Positions 18,880 through 30,038 are shown, numbered from the stretch's first letter. The stretch is 64,000 bases of DNA from Pararge aegeria (GCF_905163445.1 NC_053186.1:1120599-1184598), one strand, 5' to 3'. A program made the numbers and translations. Notes: generated from the letters alone by a model not told the origin.

Positions 18880-20060
18880 GATCAATTGCATTTCGGAAAG
18901 AAAAACGCGGGCGCATAATCGCGAAACGTTGGCAACAGTGTTTTATAATTTAAACAGATGTTCACTGCATGTGAGCAAGGAATTTAAATTCTAAATTCAA
19001 ACATCGTCGTTCTAAATTCAACAGTCGTTTTAATACTTGAAAATTTAAAGGCGCGTTTTCGTTGTAATGAAAAATGAACAGCGAGAAAATTCAATCTCAA
19101 AGTTCTTCATCGTGGAGTTAGGAAACAAAAAATGGCGCGAAATAACAAAACCCCGAGACCTGCAACGCATTGGCCTACGTGGTGCCATTCTAATTCATCA
19201 GTGGCGGTAATCACTAGCTATGAGGTGTTTTACAGCCCGCTATTTATATTTAAAAATCCCTTCGCAACAAATTGGAGAAGTTTTTAGCCATAACGAAGAT
19301 TTGGTAGTAGCCGATAAGTAATATTTTAGATTTTAGACATCACAGAGTATTTAATAAAAACATTTTTATGAATTACCAACGAGTTTTTATCCGCAAAATT
19401 TTATGAGGGCATTAAGCCCTCGCGACTTTCGACGAAACGCGATTAAAAATGAAGTTTGTCATCTAAGTAAGTACGTTTATAAATCCAAAGTAGCCTTAGT
19501 ATTTTAGTATGAAATAATTTTTATAAGAAGCGCATTTTACTTAAGTAAGTGTATCAAACACACTACCCTAATTCTAGATTTAATAAACCCGAAATCCAAA
19601 CGAATAATAATAACAAATTACAGCGCTCAGACGAGTGAAATGAAATATTATAGCATAATAATTTCACGTCCCGGCGTACTCTCAGGGGACTAACGCCCTC
19701 GCTAAACTAAAATCCAATATTGCCACTTAAAAAAATCCCCCAAAATGAGACTCTACCTACATTAAAGGTGGATATAATGCAACCACAGACAAAAAGCGAT
19801 ATCTCTTATTCAATCCCGTCTACCTTAATTATTTTTACCTTAAACTGCAAGGGGAAATGTCAGAAGTTAAGTACCAATACAGCGGAAAATATTTCTTAAG
19901 GTTCGCGCCGTAAAGTCGGTTTTGCAGTGTCGCTTACGAGAGCAGAGATATTTCTACCCACCCCGCAAATTTATTAATCAATAATTACCGCGATTTATTT
20001 AAACAAATACGTATCTTTTTTAATTTGACCGGTAAAAGCGACTTATCCTAGACTTACCTT
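18880..20060. other. Unassigned low-repeat region
   Basis: No repeat family seen elsewhere in the window is present, and there is no ORF over 65 codons. The sequence is mixed GC with several CpG-containing patches (for example 19400-19440 and 19660-19710). It is a candidate for conserved non-coding DNA because it has few insertions. Confidence 0.4.
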
Positions 20061-20400
20061 GGGAATCAGCGCCTCACGACACAGTAAAAGAAAATAAAAT
20101 AAAACAAAACAAAAGAAACAAAAATAATATTTATTTAAGAGTCATGAATGACCTTGAAATATAACGGAAGTGAAATACAGGTGAAAGGAATAAAAAAAAA
20201 TTAGAAATCGAAATGTCTCGAGAATAAATACGTAAGAGACGTGCGCTCACTACCAAAAGCACTGGCGCTCTGGTGGCAAAACGCCTCGCAGGTGCTTTTA
20301 TACCTCCGAGAGGCGGGGACGGGGCTCGCGGCCATTTTGAACGGTTGCTATGGTAACTAGGAGATGGCCTATTAGGGGAGGGTGGCGGAGATTAGTTGTA
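20061..20400 (-). promoter_or_regulatory. Candidate 5' exon and promoter patch with RFX X-box
   Basis: Seen directly: 20225-20400 is GC-rich. Bases 20344-20357 are GTTGCTATGGTAAC, which fits the RFX X-box pattern RYYVYY-N2-RRHRAC exactly. On the minus strand, CCCAAG|GTAAGTCTAG at about 20061/20060 is a strong 5' splice-site match. X-boxes mark promoters of ciliary genes in animals. I infer a possible minus-strand non-coding first exon ending at 20061. No initiator or coding sequence confirms it, and downstream exons were not found. Confidence 0.25.
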
Positions 20401-22240
20401 GCGATAGCAGAGGCATTCTTTTTATGTTAAAAGGAAATGATTTTTTTACGTTTCAACTTTTGTGTAATACTTTTTCTGTATTGTTTGAATATTTCATTAC
20501 TTTGTATTTAGTATTAAATGACAAGTTTTATTTTTATAACACGATTTTAAGGTAGCGTTATAACCCTTTTAGTTTAAAAGAGAAATTTAGAAATGTACCC
20601 GGTTATGTTTGAGACTAGGTTGGGGGTTAAATCAATACTAACGGACACGACCTTGAACGAACTTGTAAGTGTATTTAAAAAATAAGTTAACAACATTTAA
20701 GGCTACTGTACTTAATCTTAGCACGTTATGGCTCGTGGTAAATGTTACAAAATATAGCAAAATAATAATAATAATATTAAAAATAACCATCAGAAATTAA
20801 GGATCATCATTTTTAACCTTTTTAAAAATGATCAGATTCTATAATAACTTTAGTTCGTTAATAGTAATACCATTAATTTGTCCTTATTTTGTCTAATTGC
20901 CCCACATGTTTGAGGATATTTATCACGTTGTGTTGGAATGTGTTCGGAATTAACAACTTAAAATAAGTTTACTAGATAGTTATTTAAGTATAGTAGATGT
21001 AATTAGCTTTTTAGCGTTTCCTCTTAGATCAGAAATAAAACTGACATTACATGACTGATAAATTAGTTAGAACATATTTTAGATTAAGAGAATAAATAAC
21101 TGTATATAACTAACAGAGCGACATAGTCACATTATGTGACTAAGCTCTTTAAATAAAGAGAAAAAAAAGTGAACAAATGAAGTTATTTTTAATTATTGAT
21201 GATTTCTTTTAATATTTAAATTTTTCTCTGTTGAAAAATCTTTTTTCAATGTTGCCTGAAATAAATGAAAAAATAAATAAACTACTCATAGAATTAATAT
21301 ACGCGTGAACTTTAATCAAAAATGAAAACTTTTTTGCTGACACTACGTTTCCAGCGTCCGTTTCAACCCTCCATCTCACCCACACTAGCTTGCGACAAAC
21401 ACACAAACAAACATGTTCCCCGTCACAACAACAGATGGCGCTGTGTAAGAGCGTCCGTCAAAATTTTAAGCACGGCTCCCAAATCGATAGTTGACGTAGT
21501 ATTGTTAAACACGTAGAAATATACATCTATTCGTCTCTGTCTATCACTATAGATTGTACTTCAGTCAACTATTGCCGTCTCAACGCGCTCGGATGCAAAT
21601 TTCAAAGTTGCAACACATTTCTGCTGAGTATTTTCTTGTTGTTTTTTATTCTTGTAAGTGATGTTGTTTTTAAATAATTTTACATTGTTGCAATGGTATA
21701 GTTCACGAAGTTTTATATATTGTTTCATGTGTATAAATAATATAATAAAATAAATGAAGATGATAGAAAATAAATATATCCTACTCCCTGATATTGGGAA
21801 AACGATATACCTATTTCACATCTCCCGACTAAAGTTCTAAATAATTAAGCATCTCTATTCCTTTACTTAGGGCATTTATTTGAAAATGAACTCTATTTTT
21901 ATTCAAATAACTATGTTTTTTGATTGAAACTGGAACGTACACGTAACGTAGTAACTTTTCGGCCAGTTGAATATTTCATGACTTTCCAGCTTCCATATAT
22001 TCGACACTAGACGGCGTTGCTATTTTAAATAACTTAAGATTATTCGTTTATATCTATTTTATATATTTTTAAATAAATAATGACAGGATTATTTTTTATT
22101 TCATTCAAACAAATTCAGTTTCAGCCTTTTGTTAGTTTAGCTATTCGATGACAGATGGCGCTGCTAAAACGAAAATAAATTGAACTTAGGTTTTTTAAAT
22201 TTGGCATTTATACCAGAACTGATACGTTAAGTGCTTAGAA
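20401..22240. other. Unassigned low-repeat AT-rich region
   Basis: There is no gene signature. The open frames near 21209-21516 on both strands are short and motif-free. ACAGATGGCGCTG occurs at 21433 and again at 22151 (lepidopteran genomes often carry this word). Otherwise I see nothing. Confidence 0.4.
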
Positions 22241-22244
22241 TGTT

Positions 22245-22315
22245 GAATGACGGATAACTAGGTCATGGGATCTATTCCCGGGTCGGGCAATACACGGTTA
22301 AAACGGCGTGGACAG
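22245..22315 (+). repeat. SINE-J tail fragment
   Basis: GACGGATAACTAGGTCATGG, GATCTATTCCCGGGTCGGGC and AATACACGG parallel 37280-37325. The B-box core is mutated. Confidence 0.5.
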
Positions 22316-22363
22316 CTAGTGATAAAATAATGTTTGAATTTTGTTGGCGTGGGAATAATTCAA

Positions 22364-22765
22364 TATCATCATTATATCAATCCATTACCGACCCTATACA
22401 AGGCAGTGGTTTCAGAATGAGAAGGGTTTAGGCCGTAGTCCACCACGCTGGCCAAGTGCGGATTGGTGGACTCCACACACCTTTGAGAACATTATGGAGA
22501 ACTCTCAGGCATGCATGCATTTCCTCATGATATTCTCCTTCGCCGTGAAAGAATGTGACATTTAATTGTTTTAATTAAACAACGCACAGAGCTCCGAAAA
22601 GTTACAGGTGCGACATGCTCATACGTGCGTGCCGGGGTTCTATCTCGGACCCCCAAAAGCGAAGCCACAAACCCGTGAGAACATTATGGGCAACCCTAAG
22701 ATATGTAGGTTTTATCACCATGTTTTCCTTCACTGTTGAAGCGAGTGATATTTAATTACTTAAAG
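22364..22765 (-). repeat. SINE-A copy fused to a second SINE-A body
   Basis: From the left: (TCA) tail, GGCCGTAGTCCACCACGCTG, GCCAAGTGCGGATTGGTGGA, CTCTCAGGCATGCATGC and TGCCGGGGTTCTATCTCGGA (mutated B box). At about 22675, before the A box, the text switches to CGTGAGAACATTATGGGCAA and runs through a second SINE-A body to CGAGTGATATTTAATTACTT. The two bodies are in the same orientation. Confidence 0.8.
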
Positions 22766-22769
22766 ATAA

Positions 22770-23305
22770 AGGAAATGAAGTATTTAATTTCAATTAATTA
22801 TTTTTTGTGTTAAAGAGTTAGAAGGTTAAACTAATAATCCGCACACAACCCAATATTTTGTTCTACTATTATTATTTATTTAAGAAAGTACTTTTGCTTA
22901 ATTACAAGGAAGACGGCAAATAAAAACTAGCATCACCAAATTGTATGGAAAAATTAAATATTCCGTAAACATTTCCCCGCATTCCGGAACGCTTCCCCGA
23001 GTGGTTCGCAGTGAGCTTAGCTTAGTTTACGCATTTTTGCGTAACTCCGTAACTCGCGCGCGGATATACGGATGCGTTATTAAAAAACTTGCACGCTTTA
23101 AAAAAGCAATTAACATACACCTGGGAGGCGGTACAGTGCGCGGCGAAATAAGCTTATTACAGTTGCAATACATTTTTTTTTACATATAGCGTCGTGTTAA
23201 GTCTAGGGGCTTAAAAACTTTTGTCTGGTGTGAAGTTTCAGCTGTTTCCATCCTACCCAAAGTGACGTGCGAATAGCGTTTAGGTACGTAGTACAGCTAG
23301 AATAC
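22770..23305. other. Unassigned spacer
   Basis: The 82-codon frame at 22941-23189 lies in a modestly CpG-richer stretch but shows no motif. No repeat family is recognised. Confidence 0.4.
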
Positions 23306-23309
23306 AACT

Positions 23310-23346
23310 AGATCTTTTTGTGACGGAGCTTGTCCGGGGCAGAAAG
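23310..23346 (-). repeat. Repeat H end fragment
   Basis: TGACGGAGCTTGTCCGGGGC is the complement of the family H right end. It sits directly before a family B LINE. Confidence 0.45.
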
Positions 23347-23349
23347 CAT

Positions 23350-23622
23350 GAAAGATAAAAAAGCTTGGGTGTCAATTGCTCCAGCTTCATAGCTTAATAT
23401 AAATAAACTGTAGATAGCAAAAAAAAAAATACCCGGCTAAGTTTGTTGTGGGCTCTTCTTAGACCAGGGCGCGTTTGGAACCCTCGTAGCTTTAGATTTA
23501 AGTTGGCGAACGAAGTTATCACCATCCCGTTACAATTATGTAAACAATTATGTATGAACGCTTCATAAGTGCCTGTGATAGGCCTACATGAATAAAGAAA
23601 TTTTTAATTTGAATTTTGAATT
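23350..23622 (+). pseudogene. LINE family B 3' end
   Basis: It retains only the last ORF residues (DKKAWV equivalent at GATAAAAAAGCTTGGGTGTC), then GCTCCAGCTTCATAGC, ACCCGGCTAAGTTTGTTGTG, TTAGACCAGGGCGCGTTTGG, TATGAACGCTTCATAAGTGC, AGGCCTACATGAATAAAG and a TTTGAATTTT tail. Confidence 0.8.
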
Positions 23623-23714
23623 TGCAGTGCCGGATTAATCACGTAGCAAGACTAGCGATTGCTACGGGCCTCGCGCGAAAGAGGGTCCCGCATATTTAAT
23701 ACCGCTCATCTCTG

Positions 23715-23765
23715 CCTGACTGACTGACTGACAGACATGCACACGCACACGCATACGCTCACGCA
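23715..23765. repeat. Simple repeats: TGAC and CACGCA
   Basis: CTGACTGACTGACTGACAGA is followed by ACACGCACACGCATACGC. These are short microsatellites between an unassigned stretch and SINE-B. Confidence 0.7.
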
Positions 23766-23785
23766 CACAGACATCGCCTATAAAC

Positions 23786-23985
23786 AAAAAAATATATACT
23801 ACGACAATACACACATCGCCATCTAGCCCCAAAGTAAGCGTAGCTTGTGTGTTATGGATACTAAGATAACTATTGAATATTTTAATGAATATAATACACA
23901 ATCATGTTCATCACATAAACATTTTCCAGTCGTGGGAATCGAACCCACGGCCAAGGACTCAGAAAGCAGGCATCTGTCCACCTCG
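23786..23985 (-). repeat. SINE-B copy with lost A box
   Basis: ACACACATCGCCATCTAGCC, CCAAAGTAAGCGTAGCTTGT and GTGGGAATCGAACCCACGG (B box complement 23935-23947) identify SINE-B on the minus strand. The A-box region reads CATCTGTCCACCTCG, not CTGCCCACTGCGCCA, so it has been replaced or mutated. Confidence 0.8.
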
Positions 23986-24184
23986 TTTGGGGTCTACGCT
24001 GCGTTCACCGGTGCGGGGTCGCCGTTCCATCACCTTGGGACCCCAACGTCAATATGTTACTACGACTATTAGAACGATTGATTGAATATGTTACTATCGT
24101 AATAATATTATTGACCATACATCTAGGCATTTTTTTACTATGATTATTATTTACAGAGAAGTAATACAATATATTTAGCTATTA

Positions 24185-24290
24185 TTTCAAAATAAATTCA
24201 TTTCTAGTAAGCCACATATAAGCGATATTGACACGACAAGTATGTTTGACATATTAGTGACTCTACCACCGGTTCAGAAGTCATATTCTA
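24185..24290 (-). repeat. LINE family A 3' UTR fragment
   Basis: ATTCATTTCTAGTAAGCC, TGACACGACAAGTATG and GACTCTACCACCGGTTCAGA match the complement of the family A UTR. No ORF tail remains. Confidence 0.7.
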
Positions 24291-24324
24291 TTATTATTTG
24301 TTTATTCTACCTACACACCCTAGC

Positions 24325-25117
24325 TAAGTGTTACAGTGAATTTATAAAGTGGGTAAATAATTAAGCTTTTGATAACTTTAACTTCATATTTGCCAGATAT
24401 TTATGTTCATGTTGGGTAGTTGGTGGGTATTTTGATATAAATAGGACTGCATTATCGATACACCTCAGTCCTACATGGACTCGAACGATGCAAAGATACC
24501 TTCCGGTGTCTAAGTCGTTTATCATAAGCCACTAATCAACTGTTACAATTATTTTATAAAGTGGGTAAATTTCCAACCTCTTGATAACTATAAATTCATA
24601 TTTGCCAGATATTTTAATAAATTGATATTCTAATAATTATGCATTAATTCATAGATAGTTTTCGAGAAACAGTTAAAATTATATTTGATTAATAACTAAT
24701 GTTCATGACATTGAGTTGGTGGGTATTTTGATATAAATAGGACTGCATTATCAATACACCTCAGTCCTACATGGACTCGAACGATGCAAAGATACCTCCC
24801 AGTGTCTGAGTCGTTTATCATAAGCCACTAATCAACTGTTACAATTATTTTATAAAGTGGGTAAATATCCAACCTTTCGATAACTATAAATTCATATTTG
24901 CCAGATATTTTAATAAATTGATATTCTAATAATTATGCATTAATTCATAGATAGTTTTCGAGAAACAGTTAAAATTATATTTGATTAATAACTAATGTTC
25001 ATGACATTGAGTTGGTGGGTATTTTGATATAAATACGGGTTCATTTTCGATACACATTAGTCCTACATGGACTCGAACGATGCGAAGATACCTCCCGGTG
25101 TCTTAGTCGTTTATCAC
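24325..25117 (+). repeat. Tandem array, 296-bp unit, about 2.7 copies
   Basis: The landmark TGGTGGGTATTTTGATATAA occurs at 24421, 24717 and 25013, which gives an exact 296-bp period. A shortened unit precedes the first. Units 2 and 3 are nearly identical over most of their length. Each unit carries GGACTCGAACGATGC; on the minus strand this is GCATCGTTCGAGTCC, a tRNA B-box match whose T-arm pairs at four of five positions (CATCG/CCATG). It may be a tandemly amplified tRNA-derived repeat. Confidence 0.85.
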
Positions 25118-25119
25118 AA

Positions 25120-26210
25120 CCTAATTTTTGGCATAGACTTAGATAGACGGAGAGTAACTTGGGCGTTTTATTCCAGTAAAACAAAAAAAAAACTATTATT
25201 ATAAATGTGAATGTGTGGATGTTTGTTAGCCAATCACGCAAAAACAGCAGAATGGATTTGGTTGAACCTTACCTATACCTATACCTTTTATTCAGATTCC
25301 TAAAGTAGTTCCCGGCTTAAGAAATCGGAATAAAAGTAGTAAAGATGACTTTACTATTATGTGCCATAGAACTGTTTGTTTTTTGAAAAGCTAATAAATA
25401 AATCAATAAAAATAATAAAACGGTAATATTTGTCTTGAACTTTGACTATCTTAATATGCGGCTCAGTGTACCTGTAATGCATACGTTACAGTTATCGTTT
25501 TGTTTCTAACTGTACTTCGGACTGTAATGAACATTTTTCAGAATTCTCCGCCGCACAGACACAGGCGCATTTGGATGCGTAAAGATTGCATTCCCTCTTA
25601 ACAATGGATTTTTGTTACCCCAAAATACAAAAACTGACGAATCATTTCGGCCTACTAGAAAAGTAAAAGTAATCATCTAGAAAAGTACTCGAATCCAAAT
25701 AATTAAAAAAAATAATTTAAATAAAAAAAAAGTGTGTGCGTGTAGCCATTACACGCGATTGAAGTAAAACTTTTATTATTATTTATTGATGAAAGAATAA
25801 AATGCTCAAGGGAATCCGCCATTTCATTTAATATTCACTATTTCATTTTATATTCTATTTAACATTCATTAATATCACTTTCACATTTTATGAATATTTT
25901 CATTTGTTATTAGTTATTATAATTGAGAATAGAAAATTGAAGGTCAATACAGCACATGTCAATATAACCTTGTCAATGAATATTATAGAATGTCGCAATC
26001 GTCAGACAATTTATTAATAATATATTTATCACAAAAGTAATTAATAAACAAGTAGGTATATGTAGAGATTTTCAAAAAATTTAAAACTGTTTTTATTCAC
26101 TTTGCTATCCACAATTGATCTGTTTGAAAATATTGGAAATAAATAATCCTAATTGCTTATGATATTTGCCACTAGTTAGTGTGCCACATATACTCACGAC
26201 CAATCTAAAT
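25120..26210. other. Unassigned AT-rich region
   Basis: There is no gene. Around 25195-25260, TATTATAAATGTGAATGTG, GTTTGTTAGCCAATCACGC and AATGGATTTGG resemble the left end of a lepidopteran Helitron, but no right end is seen. The rest is AT-rich without motif. Confidence 0.4.
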
Positions 26211-26214
26211 TATT

Positions 26215-26345
26215 ATTTTAAAAAGCGGAAACTACACAGAGGTCTGACGTTACTTCCGTCTGAAAAAAATCTGAGTTACTCTCTAGTCGCGCCTAAAGAA
26301 GTTTTATTTAAAAAAAAGCGGTTTCTTAGAGGCATGGTTCCGGAA
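26215..26345 (+). repeat. Interspersed repeat E, second copy
   Basis: AAAAGCGGAAACTACACAGA, GGTCTGACGTTACTTCC and AAAATCTGAGTTACTCTCTA match the minus strand of 14030-14160. The 78-codon frame across it (26166-26402) is not a gene. Confidence 0.65.
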
Positions 26346-26638
26346 CTTGCTAGAAGACAAATTGGTTCTGAAACTTTGATTTCTATAATATGGGACGAAT
26401 AAGCCGTTGCCCTGTGCGTCCGGTAATGAAGTGCTCGCGTCATTTGTCCGTCCGTCCGCAACTGGAAGCAGTTCGCAGCCGAAGCTGAAACAATTCCGTT
26501 ATTGCCGTCAATGCTCGACTAAACGAAACATCCGTAATATTCTGTTAGAATGAACTTAGTTATTTGTTACTGAAAAATGTACAGAATTAGTACTCGTCTA
26601 TACTTATGCTAATGTTATAAAGAGGAAATACCTTGTAC

Positions 26639-26782
26639 CAGTGGCGTGCACTGGGTTTCTTAACAGGGTATGCAGATAGCAGGAAAATTGAATAAAACAG
26701 CAAAAATCCTCCTCTTATGCCAATTATATATAAACTTTATGGTAGGCTGTGCTTTTGTGCATGTATGAAGCGCACGCCAAGG
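26639..26782. mobile_element. hAT-type MITE (family T), copy 1 of the duplication
   Basis: The left end is CAGTGGCGTGCAC and the right end GCGCACGCCAAGG (decayed from CACTG). The flanking 8-mers are CCTTGTAC (26631-26638) and CCTTGTAA (26783-26790), a one-mismatch target duplication. No ORF. Confidence 0.85.
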
Positions 26783-26878
26783 CCTTGTAATGTACCAAAT
26801 GGGCTCGAATTTAACCACTTCTACGCCACTTCTACGTCTATACTTATACTAATGTTATAAAGAGGAAATACCTTGTAC

Positions 26879-27021
26879 CAGTGGCGTGCACTGGGTTTCT
26901 TACCAGGGTATGCATACAGCGGGAAAATTGAATAAAACACCAAAAATCCTCCTCTTAGCCAGTTATATATAAACTTTAGGGTAGGCTGTGCTTTTGTGCA
27001 TGTATGAAGCGCACGCCAAGG
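26879..27021. mobile_element. hAT-type MITE (family T), copy 2 of the duplication
   Basis: It is the same element as 26639-26782, with flanks CCTTGTAC (26871-26878) and CCTTGTAA (27022-27029). Because the flanks are also copied, it arose by duplication of the whole segment, not by new transposition. Confidence 0.85.
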
Positions 27022-27066
27022 CCTTGTAATGTACCAAATGGGCCCGAATTTAACCACTTCTACGCC

Positions 27067-27484
27067 AAAAGAAAGCTAAACTATCACAAAGTAACATAGG
27101 CTATAAATTATTTTCAAATAATTGGAGATCCTTAAGAAAATTGCAATATGTAACCCACAGTACAAAAATTTTACTATAAAATTCATTATTTTGCGTGTGC
27201 GTAAGAAAACTACTGGATGCTAAATAAAAATGATGTAATACATAAATAAAGTACTCATTATTATCGATAAAAGGGGTAATATAGGTAACTCTAATAGTTA
27301 AGTTGCAATATCAGTTTTTGTCTTAAATTTTATAGCAGTAAAATACCGTTTAATGTATAACAATCGGACTTTTAATGTAGAAGTAAACGCGACTTTTAAA
27401 AAATTAAGGACTGCACATAAAGAAAAGTGAATTAAAAAACTTATTTTTAAAAACTACACATTTTATAGTATTAATTGCTTAAAG
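27067..27484. other. Unassigned AT-rich spacer
   Basis: Nothing recognisable except a TATCGATA octamer near 27266. Confidence 0.45.
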
Positions 27485-27552
27485 TTAGAGGTGGGTGCAG
27501 GGATTCGAACTCGGCCGCTCTACTGAGAAGCCGAATTCCTAATCACTGCTTC
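27485..27552 (-). repeat. SINE-A tRNA head fragment
   Basis: AGAGGTGGGTGCAGGGATTC, GAACTCGGCCGCTCTACTG and CTAATCACTGCTTCGG are the complement of the SINE-A head. The B box (GAGTTCGAATCCC) is intact and the A-box side is degraded. Confidence 0.7.
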
Positions 27553-28080
27553 GGAATTAAATATCGCATGCAAAAAATTAACGACACTGTTTGTTGAATG
27601 AGCGTTAAAGTTAACAATTAATTAATTTGACGTTTCCTTTAGAATACGCTACAAGTAATATGACGTATGAAATTAATATGTACCACTAGGGTTTTCAGGA
27701 ATATAGATAGTTGAAGTTCTGTTAAAGTAGTTTGCTTAATTCTGGATTGGCATCTGAAAATACTGTGCAGAGCAAAGTTTCCCAATGGGTTTTTCCCTTT
27801 AAAAGTTCGACTTGTTCCGTTGGATTCCCTGTTGCTAAATTTCTATCATATTTCCATGAAAATCAACGAACTATTTCAAACTAATATGTCAAATATTATG
27901 GTAAATATTTTTTCCCAGAATCAAAGTGTTTTTTTAAAGTCGCAATAATTAATATTTTCAATGAAAGTACAGCTTGGCAAAAATCATCAATTTTGATCTC
28001 AGTTAATTTTTTAGAACCTTAGTATCTGAGAGGTAAAACCAAGCCTACATTTTTTTCTCTTTTATGATATATTACTCCGT
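27553..28080. other. Unassigned AT-rich spacer
   Basis: No gene or repeat recognised. Confidence 0.45.
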
Positions 28081-28081
28081 G

Positions 28082-28200
28082 GATTTAGCGTTCCGGTACG
28101 ATGCTTTGTGAGAACCGATGAAGGGAAGGGGTTTAATATAACTGCCATACCTCTGACAGTTTAGCCCTCGACCATCTTATACTGCACTGACCAACAGGTT
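28082..28200 (+). repeat. SINE-C 3' half
   Basis: GATTTAGCGTTCCGGTACGA, GTGAGAACCGATGAAGGGAA, AACTGCCATACCTCTGACAG and TTTAGCCCTCGACCATCTTA follow the SINE-C order seen at 57560-57640. Confidence 0.7.
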
Positions 28201-28292
28201 AGATTGCATTCAAGTACTTCTGAACTACCTGTTAAATATACCAGTGTCTGAAAATAAATCCAATACTCTAATGAAGATTGTAATAAAATGAT

Positions 28293-28319
28293 GATGGTTC
28301 AACAAAATGTTGAACCATC
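28293..28319. repeat. Perfect hairpin, 12-bp arms
   Basis: GATGGTTCAACA, AAA, TGTTGAACCATC forms a perfect hairpin with a 3-nt loop. It is short enough to be chance, and no terminator role applies in this kind of genome. Confidence 0.7.
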
Positions 28320-28587
28320 TGCTATTATACTTTATTGCCTTTTGAAATTGCTGTTCGTATTTAAATAATGGTGCTTAATTTGTTATACGTCATCATATAT
28401 TACGTTAATTAAAGTGTATTTTCGACTTCATTCTTCGACTTCTACATTTTGACTCCTGTTTGTCTAAATCAATGGTTGTCAAACCATTTTTATGAAGAAA
28501 TATGTTTTCTAAAGCAAAGATTTGCTCCTGACTTGCTTATGGGATTCAGAAGGTTTACATTATTAATGCCTGCCACTTGAAATATAA

Positions 28588-28660
28588 TAAGGTAACTGCT
28601 ACGGCCGAAGCCTCCAGACAAGACAATCGTGTCTACAGCATAGTCGGAACCGAATTTTGC
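28588..28660 (-). repeat. SINE-C fragment
   Basis: AAGGTAACTGCTACGGCCGA, AGCCTCCAGACAAGAC and CATAGTCGGAACCGAAT match the complement of the SINE-C body and head with strong decay. Confidence 0.55.
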
Positions 28661-30038
28661 TTAGGAACGTACAAATCTTGTACCAGGGGTGCAGTTGGCA
28701 GAGGAGCTACAAATATCAGCCTACAAGTTGTAAGTTATCTCAAATAACCGTTGAGGTAGAAAGAACAGTTTAATCTCAAATTGATATGTCATCTGCAACC
28801 ATCGCCGTTTGGGTGCCTGCCAAAATTCTGTACGTTCAATTTTAACCAAGGTTTAGTGAAAAAGTTTAGTTTTAATGGACATTTTTGGCGTTGGGTATTG
28901 TTTATGCGAGTAATTTATAGTCCATTTTTATTTAATAATATTTTTACTATTGCATGGTTTAAGAATAACGGTCTTTTCTATATTATATTAATTACCTATA
29001 CTACTAATTAGTATATAATAATGATTTTACTATTTGACATACAATTTTACTGACATATTAATACCGTACTAAATTGAATTGTGTTGAATTTTTTTTTTTT
29101 TAATAATTTATTTGTTATCATTTGAAAATCTGTCATATTTTGCTACTGTTTATAACCAAAATAAAAATAAACTAAGCTAATCGCCTCGTACGACGATCGC
29201 AGGGGGAGGGTTGTTGACAACTGTACTTTGTTCTGAACTCAAAAAATGATTAAAATAAAAACTTTTATGCTGTTAATAATTTTTTACAACAAAATGACAT
29301 TATTTGCATGATGCACGCCATTTATGGCAATATACTGTAACCTAAAACCTTTTTAAACGTGTATTTTGCAAATAAAGATATTCTGTTCTACCCAATAAAA
29401 CCTAAAAATGAATTCCAAATTGCGTTGAAATTTAATAATCAAGATTATAGAAATAAAAAGATTCAGCCAAAATGAGATTACCCAGAAAACAGTCATAAAT
29501 TAATTAATATCCATGGTTTAATTCAATTAGTTATAACCAAAGATTGCGTGCTTAATATTACCGTAATATTAATAAGATTAAAACAAAACCTCTGTGTATT
29601 AAAGCTAACTTAGTTAAACTTTGTAATTTGACGTGGCTAAAATTTGATGATCAAATGTTATGAAAAGGATAGTTTAGGGAATATGAATATATACTATAGG
29701 TATCGTTATGTTAATTGTTAACTATGGTTTACTAAATACTAAATGAGCGAATGTACAAACCGCGAGACTACAAATCTTGAAAACAACTACTAAGTATTAA
29801 TTTTCAAAAAAACCTAACTTTAGATATTAGCAGTTACCCAGAGACAATGAGGGCCCACTTTTTTATTTCGCACTCGGGATTTTATAGTCGCTCACTTAGT
29901 ATAAATGTCGCCAACACAGTATTTCTATTAGCCCGCTGTGTCAATTTTTTGCAACCATAATTTTATACAGTGATTCTGCTCGGTGACAGTGACTTATTAG
30001 CTGTCAACGTTTATTATTTTATTTTTTAATCGATTTAC
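28661..30038. other. Unassigned AT-rich region
   Basis: There is no gene or identifiable repeat in about 1.4 kb. The 76-codon frame at 28781-29011 has no motif. Confidence 0.45.

Larger units (their letters stand above)
26595..27066 (+). repeat. Tandem duplication, ~240-bp unit, two copies
   Basis: CGTCTATACTTATGCTAATG at 26595 recurs as CGTCTATACTTATACTAATG at 26835. The copies agree almost throughout, with a one-base deletion in copy 2 (CTTATGCC versus CTTAGCC). Each unit contains a whole hAT MITE and its target duplication. Confidence 0.95.

Noticed and set aside
24325..25117. CRISPR array interpretation of the 296-bp repeats
   Set aside because: The whole unit repeats, with no constant-repeat/variable-spacer pattern.
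28293..28319. Hairpin as a transcription terminator
   Set aside because: Intrinsic terminators are bacterial. In this AT-rich eukaryotic DNA a 12-bp hairpin can be chance.
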